Assembly (NCBI GenBank): GCA_035935655.1
Contig: DASYWW010000062.1
Location: 124,001-188,000, forward strand
Length of the DNA stretch: 64,000 nt
DNA from: Candidatus Bathyarchaeia archaeon
GTDB lineage: Archaea; Thermoproteota; Bathyarchaeia; 40CM-2-53-6
Reading direction: 5' to 3'
A program made the translations under genes and the position numbers. Numbering within the stretch: position 1 is the stretch's first letter; each line of letters opens with the position of its first letter. Under the pieces are notes generated by a model. That model was not told the DNA's origin. It made no database searches and worked only from the letters and a program-made list of their open reading frames with translations. Below are positions 58,882 to 64,000 of the stretch, in pieces.

Positions 58882-59805
58882 TTGTTTGAAATAAAAGCGG
58901 CCACGAAAATCTTCTCGGCCAAACAGGGTCCAGCCATAGACGCGGTCAGCTTCGACGTTAAGAATGGTGAGATTGTCGGGTTCGTAGGGCTAAACGGGGC
59001 CGGAAAGACAACGACCATCAGAATCGCGGTCGGAGTCTCTCTTCCGACTTCCGGGACTGTTCTGATAGATGGTCACGATATTACTCAGGAGAAGCCTGAG
59101 GCTTCTAGGAGCATCGGATGGGTCCCGGAGATTCCGAACTTCGAGCCCAACGCGAAGGCGTGGAAACTGATGCGATATTTGGCCGGGTTCTACGGAATGG
59201 ACGGAAGAGAAGCAACCAAGGAATCGAAGGAACTCCTCGCCTCAGTAGGACTTTCAGGCTTCGAGAACCGTAAGTTTCGAACATATTCTCAGGGGATGAA
59301 GAAGAGATTCGCCCTAGCCGCTTCAATGCTATCGAACCCACAGAACTTCCTCTTCGACGAGGTCCTCAACGGTCTCGACCCTGAGGGAATACAATTCTTC
59401 CGACAACTCATGATGGGACAAAAGAAGGTCAACAAAGCCATCCTGTTATCTTCCCACATTCTCACCGAGGTTGAGAACCTCGCTGACAGGGTCGTCTTCA
59501 TCCACAAAGGGAAGATTGCCAAAACCGCAACCCGCGACGAGCTGGCTTCGTACGCTGCGAAGGGCACAATACTCAGAATACAACTCCAAAATGTCACCGA
59601 CGAGGCCGTTTCCTATCTCAAGACATTAGGAACAGTCCAATTGGATGGCAACGCGATCGTTCTATCAGATTTCCAAGGAGATTCGGCTCAAGTCAATAGT
59701 GAGCTGGTCAAGAGGGGCTTCCAAGTTCGGGAGATCAAGCACGAAAGAACTGGGCTGGAGGAGTACTTTTTCGATATCATTCGAGGGACTGACGCAGGAA
59801 AATGA
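58882..59805 (+). CDS. ABC transporter ATP-binding protein (second system)
   Basis: This 307-residue protein has Walker A GLNGAGKTTT (near residue 37), the signature YSQGMKKRFALAASML, a Walker B FLFDEVLNGLD and the switch His in SSHILTEVENL. A C-terminal domain follows, as in exporters of antibiotics and lipids. The start is TTG 58882. Its stop overlaps the permease start (ATGATG at 59802), so the two genes are coupled. Confidence 0.9.
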   Translation: MFEIKAATKIFSAKQGPAIDAVSFDVKNGEIVGFVGLNGAGKTTTIRIAVGVSLPTSGTVLIDGHDITQEKPEASRSIGWVPEIPNFEPNAKAWKLMRYLAGFYGMDGREATKESKELLASVGLSGFENRKFRTYSQGMKKRFALAASMLSNPQNFLFDEVLNGLDPEGIQFFRQLMMGQKKVNKAILLSSHILTEVENLADRVVFIHKGKIAKTATRDELASYAAKGTILRIQLQNVTDEAVSYLKTLGTVQLDGNAIVLSDFQGDSAQVNSELVKRGFQVREIKHERTGLEEYFFDIIRGTDAGK

Positions 59806-61259
59806 TGATACGGCCGTTCTTCTACGACTTTAGACGGACGATAACTAGCAAATCAGTATTAATCCTAACTGGAATTATTCTTCTCATAAGTCTCGCGATC
59901 ATCCCGTTTACCGCTCCCGTTGTATCATCCTTTGGCGGTTCGTCCAGTCCCGACATTCTTTACTATCGCGACCCCGGCGCTTACCACTTCATAGTATTCT
60001 CCTCCGATCAGTATGGTCAGCCAGTCCAAGGAACCCAGATATCGATGAAACTCTCCGGCGCGCAGACCTATGCCAATTCAAGCACGACAAACTCCCAGGG
60101 TTACGCGTTCATCACTCTTAGTGCTCCAAATGGAACATATTACTGGACAGTGAATGCGAGTAGAGGAGGAGGCTCATCCTCACTTAGCACATACCTGTAC
60201 TCCTCTCCCGTGGTTGGACAGCCGCAGTTCCAATACACATCCTGGATCTCAACTGTGCAGGACAAGGCGAACGCGTCAAAAGCGGACATTCGGACATTCT
60301 ACGCAGGGCTCTACGGCGCCAAACCAACAGGCTACAGCATCCGGTACAAAATCCCAACCACACCACCGCCTCTAACATACAAGGACGACAGTCCCTACAC
60401 CGCGGCTCAAATGGATCTTCTCGGCAACCTGACTGACTACCGTCAGGTCTTCGACCCCACAATCCCTAATGGGCTCCCCCAAAACACCGATGTCTGGTTC
60501 GAACTATTTGCTCCAAACGGAACCGCCATCGCTGGAACGCAGATGCCAGTCTTTGAGCTGACACGACAACAATTCCGTCCTCAAGCGACAAACGTTGCAT
60601 CCTTTTTTTTCTCCACAATCTTGAGCTTCTTCATGCCTCTAGCAGCGATCCTTGGAGCCTACTCTTCCTACGGTAAGGATCGTCTCACTGGCGTGCTGGA
60701 ATCTGTGTTGGCTCGGCCTATCAGCAGGCGCGGACTCGCAATCTCAAGGTTTCTCTCGACTCTGACCGCGCTCGCAGTCGCGGCCATAGCCTCAGTTGGA
60801 ATAGTAGACCTCCTGCTAAACCAGGTCTTAGGATCAGCTCTACCCCAAGACTACGCTCTGGCCATAATCTCTGGACTAGTAGTGGAGGTGGCTGCTTTCA
60901 CCGGTCTGATCTTTCTACTATCCCACCTCGTCAAATCGACAGGGCTTCTGCTAGGGATCAGTATCGTGCTCTTTGTCATCTTGGACTTTTTCTGGAGTCT
61001 AATAGTCTTCTTGCTGACGCTTCTCCTCGGAGGAACTTCAGGATCGGCCGTAGCATTGGAAGCGACGCTTATCTCCTATTACGCTAATCCAGCACAATTT
61101 CTGCAGCTCATCAACGTGTACGTCTTCCAATCGTCCTCCGGAATCGGGTTCCAATCATCAAACTACGGAGTGACACTCCCGGCTATCGTTCTGGACGGGT
61201 TTTTGTGGGCTATCCTGCCCTTCCTAGCGTTCCTCTACCTTGCTGTCAAACGAGACTAG
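59802..61259 (+). CDS. ABC-2 type permease with large extracellular Ig-like loop
   Basis: This 485-residue protein has one hydrophobic helix near residue 20-40, then about 220 residues of a Ser/Thr/Asn-rich beta domain. Five further helices follow, with ARPISRRGLAISRFLSTLTALAV typical of ABC-2 permeases. The extracellular loop includes GQPVQGTQISMKLSGAQ and resembles an Ig/carboxypeptidase-regulatory-like domain. It would form the membrane half of the exporter of the upstream ATPase; the substrate may be a surface polymer or peptide. Confidence 0.85.
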   Translation: MMIRPFFYDFRRTITSKSVLILTGIILLISLAIIPFTAPVVSSFGGSSSPDILYYRDPGAYHFIVFSSDQYGQPVQGTQISMKLSGAQTYANSSTTNSQGYAFITLSAPNGTYYWTVNASRGGGSSSLSTYLYSSPVVGQPQFQYTSWISTVQDKANASKADIRTFYAGLYGAKPTGYSIRYKIPTTPPPLTYKDDSPYTAAQMDLLGNLTDYRQVFDPTIPNGLPQNTDVWFELFAPNGTAIAGTQMPVFELTRQQFRPQATNVASFFFSTILSFFMPLAAILGAYSSYGKDRLTGVLESVLARPISRRGLAISRFLSTLTALAVAAIASVGIVDLLLNQVLGSALPQDYALAIISGLVVEVAAFTGLIFLLSHLVKSTGLLLGISIVLFVILDFFWSLIVFLLTLLLGGTSGSAVALEATLISYYANPAQFLQLINVYVFQSSSGIGFQSSNYGVTLPAIVLDGFLWAILPFLAFLYLAVKRD

Positions 61260-61316
61260 ACGAGTCTGTCCATAGGATGTTGTAGACAAGTTTCGGTTGA
61301 CGCAACGCAAATTGAG

Positions 61317-61324
61317 TATAAATA
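61317..61324 (+). promoter_or_regulatory. TATA box for the CsoR-like gene
   Basis: TATAAATA is centred about 27 bases before the ATG at 61347, the ideal distance for a leaderless archaeal gene. It marks the ATG as the original start of the interrupted CsoR-like frame. Confidence 0.75.
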
Positions 61325-61345
61325 CATCCCCTCCCAAGGGTCTGG

Positions 61346-61359
61346 TATGTCGCGACATA
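61346..61359. promoter_or_regulatory. Perfect palindrome over the transcription start
   Basis: TATGTCGCGACATA is a perfect 14-base palindrome that overlaps the predicted transcription start and the ATG at 61347. A repressor bound here would block transcription of the CsoR-like gene and the P-type ATPase. It is a candidate operator for the metal sensor. Confidence 0.5.
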
Positions 61360-61610
61360 AGCGGCCCGAAGTCGAGAGCAGACTCTCATGAATTGAAGGT
61401 CATGTGCGAGCCATCAGGAAGATGGTACAGAATGATCGCAGCTATCCCGAGATCGTCCATCAAGTTGCAGCAGTGCGAGCCTCTTTGGATGGAGTTGTCG
61501 AAGTTATCGTTGACGACCTCGTAGAAGACTGCGTAGCAAGTGCTCGCAAAGGTGGGTCCGTCAGGGAAACAGTCCTCGAGCTTCAACAAGTAGTCGCAAG
61601 CAGCCGATGA
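61347..61610 (+). pseudogene. CsoR/FrmR-family regulator with in-frame TGA at codon 15
   Basis: ATG 61347 opens a frame that reads RPEVESRLS, then TGA at 61389-61391, then IEGHVRAIRKMVQ. The family consensus is R-L-K-R-I-E-G-Q-V, so the TGA replaces an Arg codon, as a single CGA-to-TGA change would. The rest is intact to 61610. Metal or thiol residues are reduced: the first Cys of the family is Tyr here (DRSYPEIV) and the His before the last Cys is Leu (DLVEDCV). Reinitiation at GTG 61404 would lose the first helix. It overlaps the ATPase gene start. Confidence 0.75.
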
Positions 61611-63499
61611 GCACCTCCAAACTCGAGCTTCCGGTAGTCAGCGGAGTCCAGGAGTCGAGTTCCATAGAATCTCGCCCGAAGAATAGGAAAGACGAAATCC
61701 GTCTCGTTCTGATGGGGATTGCAGCACTCGTCAGCTACCTAGGACTCTTGCACGGTATTACTCCAATCGATATTGTAGCGATCGGAGCGAGTCTGATTGG
61801 AGGGTATCCAGTGTTCATGGAAACCTTCCGCACTCTCCGCCATCGTTCCATAAACATGGAAGTATCCATGACCGTGGCGATTGCCGCCTCTCTACTAGTA
61901 GGCCAGTTCACGGCCGCGGTTGTAGTGACCTTCTTCGTTCTTCTCTCAGAATTCATAGAATCCTACGCTGTCGACAAGGGAAGAGCAACAATCCTCAAAC
62001 TGGAAAAGTCCATTCCGAGAAGAGCCCTGGTCAGACGGAACGGAGCCGAAGTCGAAACCGACGTAGAGACAATCCAATCAGGTGAGGTCGTGATTGTTCG
62101 AGACGGAGAACGGATCCCGGTCGACGGAGCAATAGTCAGAGGCTCAGGGTTTGTCAATCAATCAGCCATAACTGGAGAAGCTCTATCCGTCGAGAAGACT
62201 AATGGCAGTCGAGTGTTCGCAGGCAGCGTTGACGAGTCCGGCGTCCTCGAGGTGCAAACAGACAAAGTCGGAAATGAGACAGTGTTCGGCCAGATTATCA
62301 AACTGGTCGAGGAGGCTGAGAGCCGAAAAGCCCCGATCCAAAAACTATCCGACAAGCTCGCGACCTGGCTAGTCGAGTTCACCATCGCCTTCTCAATAAT
62401 CACGTTCATCGTAACTCGAAATCTGATCTCAGCAATCTCCGTCATCGTAGTTGCAGGTGCCTGCGGTGTCGCAGCCGGAACCCCGCTTGCAATCGTAGCG
62501 GCCATGGGGGGACTGGGTAAGAAAGGCGTCATAGTGAAGGGCGGAGCCTACATTCAAGAGATGAGCAAAATCAACGCAGTCGTTGTTGACAAGACCGGCA
62601 CTCTCACTCTCGGCGATCCAGAAGTAACCGACGTCGTGGGACTTGACGGCTGTTCTCAGAAACAGGTCCTCACCTATGCCGCTGCTGCAGAGAAACTATC
62701 CAATCATCCCCTCGCACGAGCAATAACCGCGAAGGCTCAGGAGCTTGGAGCCAATCCAACCGGAAGCCTCTCGTCTGACTATCTAGCCGGAAAAGGCATC
62801 ATATCCCAATACCAAGGGGAACCCGTCCTCGTTGGAAATTCCGTCCTGATGAGCGAGCAGAACATCCACATATCGAGTGACGCTCAAGCAACCATCACGA
62901 ACAAGATCTCAGAAGGAAAAACCACGGTAATAGTCGCCCACGGAGGGCACACCTGCGGAATTATCGGAATCTCAGACAAGATCAGAAACGAGAGCCGAGC
63001 CGCGGTTCAAGAACTGGAGAAGATGGGAATCTCTACGGTTATGTTGACAGGCGACAACAAGGTCGCTGCTTATCGCGTCGGTGAACAAGCAGGAATCAAA
63101 CAGGTCTACGCGGAGCTTCTGCCCCCAGACAAAGTCTCGATCATCGAGCGTATGACGGAAACGGGTCAGAAGGTTGCAATGGTGGGAGACGGAATCAACG
63201 ACGCTCCTGCTCTAGCCAGAGCGAATGTTGGGATTGGTATGGGAGCGGGCACCGATATTGCCATTGAGGAGGCGGATATTGTACTGATGACAAATGACCT
63301 GGGCAAGATTCCGGCAATCGTGAGGGCGAGCAAACAGGCTTACGGAGTGATCTTACAGAATTTCTATGGCACTCTGATTGTGGATGGGATTGGATTGGCC
63401 TTAGCTTTTGACGGTCTTCTCAATCCATTATTCGCAGCGGGCATTCATGTAGTGTCAGAGCTTGTCTTCATCCTCAATTCCGCGAGACTAATTCGATAA
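61607..63499 (+). CDS. P1B-type heavy-metal P-type ATPase without CPx motif
   Basis: This 630-residue protein has the phosphorylation motif DKTGTLTLGD (Asp328), the TGEA dephosphorylation loop near residue 189, SNHPLARA and GDGINDAPALARANVG. About eight hydrophobic helices are visible. The ion-binding helix reads VVAGACGVAAGTPLAI (residues about 281-296), so the usual CPC/CPx is replaced by GAC, with one Cys kept. No N-terminal metal-binding domain is present. It exports metal ions, perhaps not copper. The start ATG overlaps the upstream CsoR-like frame, so both respond together. Confidence 0.9.
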   Translation: MSTSKLELPVVSGVQESSSIESRPKNRKDEIRLVLMGIAALVSYLGLLHGITPIDIVAIGASLIGGYPVFMETFRTLRHRSINMEVSMTVAIAASLLVGQFTAAVVVTFFVLLSEFIESYAVDKGRATILKLEKSIPRRALVRRNGAEVETDVETIQSGEVVIVRDGERIPVDGAIVRGSGFVNQSAITGEALSVEKTNGSRVFAGSVDESGVLEVQTDKVGNETVFGQIIKLVEEAESRKAPIQKLSDKLATWLVEFTIAFSIITFIVTRNLISAISVIVVAGACGVAAGTPLAIVAAMGGLGKKGVIVKGGAYIQEMSKINAVVVDKTGTLTLGDPEVTDVVGLDGCSQKQVLTYAAAAEKLSNHPLARAITAKAQELGANPTGSLSSDYLAGKGIISQYQGEPVLVGNSVLMSEQNIHISSDAQATITNKISEGKTTVIVAHGGHTCGIIGISDKIRNESRAAVQELEKMGISTVMLTGDNKVAAYRVGEQAGIKQVYAELLPPDKVSIIERMTETGQKVAMVGDGINDAPALARANVGIGMGAGTDIAIEEADIVLMTNDLGKIPAIVRASKQAYGVILQNFYGTLIVDGIGLALAFDGLLNPLFAAGIHVVSELVFILNSARLIR

Positions 63500-63546
63500 C
63501 TAGAGTACGCACTATCAACGGGACTTGAGAACATCTAGTGAACCGT

Positions 63547-64000
63547 TTAGAAGACTGATCTGATCAGTCCTCCGTCAATTGCAAGCATTGTCCCATTGAT
63601 GTAGCTCGCCTTCTCGCTGGCGAGAAACGCGACGAGATAGCCAACTTCCTCTGACAAGCCATATCTTTGCGCGGGTACATCTTGGAGCATCTGTTTCATA
63701 GCCTCTTCAAGGCTTTTTCCGGTTCGTGAGGAAACGTCCTGAGCAACTTGTCTCTGCCTGTCTGTAAGTATGTGTCCTTGCATGATCCCGTTCGAGGTTA
63801 TTCCTCTCGAAGCATATTCGAGCGCGAGGGACTTCGACAATCCGGCGAGGCTCAATCTCACAGTGTTTGACAAGACCAGATTCGGGACTGGCTGTCGAAG
63901 CGCGGAGGATGTGAAGTAGATCAGCCTCCCCCACTTCTTCTGAAGCATCCCTGGAATAACCTGTTTCGTGAGCCAGACGGCACTCATCAGAAGCAGTTTC
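63547..64000 (-). CDS. Short-chain dehydrogenase/reductase (N-terminus beyond the window)
   Basis: The visible C-terminal 150 residues carry the SDR pattern: WGRLIYFTSSALRQPVPN with the catalytic Ser, a TVRLSLAGLSKSLALEYA segment, and VGYLVAFLASEKASYINGTMLAIDGG near the end. The catalytic Tyr-x-x-x-Lys region appears as N-T-V-R-L, so Tyr and Lys are not obvious and activity is uncertain. The coenzyme-binding N-terminus lies past position 64000. Confidence 0.85.
   Translation of the reverse strand, partial: KLLLMSAVWLTKQVIPGMLQKKWGRLIYFTSSALRQPVPNLVLSNTVRLSLAGLSKSLALEYASRGITSNGIMQGHILTDRQRQVAQDVSSRTGKSLEEAMKQMLQDVPAQRYGLSEEVGYLVAFLASEKASYINGTMLAIDGGLIRSVF

Noticed and set aside
1-64000. CRISPR array, insertion sequence, prophage or replication origin
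   Set aside because: No regularly spaced repeats, transposase, integrase, phage structural gene, Orc/Cdc6 gene or origin-box cluster was recognised.

Overview
The window looks like a chromosome segment from an uncultured, probably mesophilic, archaeon, most likely of the TACK/Thermoproteota side (Bathyarchaeia- or Nitrososphaeria-like). The evidence is archaeal TATA boxes about 25 bases before start codons (for example 61317-61324 and 51566-51574), many TTG/GTG starts, a two-subunit lipoate ligase, a GvpD-type P-loop ATPase, stand-alone Lrp/AsnC ligand-binding domains, and a PiT plus PhoU-like phosphate operon. The lineage is an inference from gene content. No rRNA, convincing tRNA, CRISPR array or insertion sequence was found. 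Gene density is moderate, with several non-coding gaps of 300-600 bases.

Layout. 1-5.7 kb: end of an unknown gene, lipoate ligase pair (lplB-lplA), small hypothetical genes, a double Lrp-type sensor, an ACT-domain protein, an AHSA1 protein and a VapBC toxin-antitoxin pair. 5.7-16.5 kb: membrane proteins (DUF4386, TMEM175-like, zinc-ribbon types), a 1081-residue TPR-like solenoid protein, a SnoaL protein and an S41 peptidase. 16.8-21.5 kb: a translationally coupled wHTH plus membrane-protein pair and an oxidoreductase/epimerase pair. 21.8-28.5 kb: secreted proteins, a tautomerase, a structured RNA candidate, a phosphoesterase with PKD and dockerin modules, and a GvpD-like ATPase flanked by two members of an unknown helical family. 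28.5-36 kb: peroxiredoxin and DsbA-like thiol proteins, PiT/PhoU-like, MFS and CDF transporters, CBS protein and methyltransferase. 36-48.6 kb: nadA, FUN14-like, CorA, GNAT, a haem-type membrane pair, a DJ-1 fusion, M20 peptidase, an ABC exporter, a hydrolase and a DyP peroxidase. 48.7-64 kb: frameshifted and hydrolase genes, nadC, a B12-binding protein, divergent nickel transporter and nikR, PHP and methyltransferase proteins, a second ABC exporter, a CsoR-like gene broken by a stop, a P1B ATPase and a truncated SDR gene.

Working together: NadA and NadC cover two steps of de novo NAD synthesis. The nickel permease and NikR form a regulated divergent pair. PiT and the PhoU-like protein form a phosphate uptake unit. 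The CsoR-like gene overlaps the P-type ATPase as a metal-response operon. Peroxiredoxin, DsbA-like protein, DyP peroxidase and haloperoxidase-like hydrolase suggest oxidative-stress handling.

The most interesting observations are: an 84-nt self-closing RNA with its own TATA box and T-run (23192-23296); a conserved palindromic leader at identical spacing before two unrelated genes (4366 and 22250); a C-terminal tail shared by two unrelated proteins; several genes whose conserved N-termini have no ATG, GTG or TTG in frame; and the paralogous helical family around the GvpD-like ATPase. At least two genes carry frameshifts and one carries an in-frame stop. These may be real or assembly errors, which matters for reading the missing-start observation.
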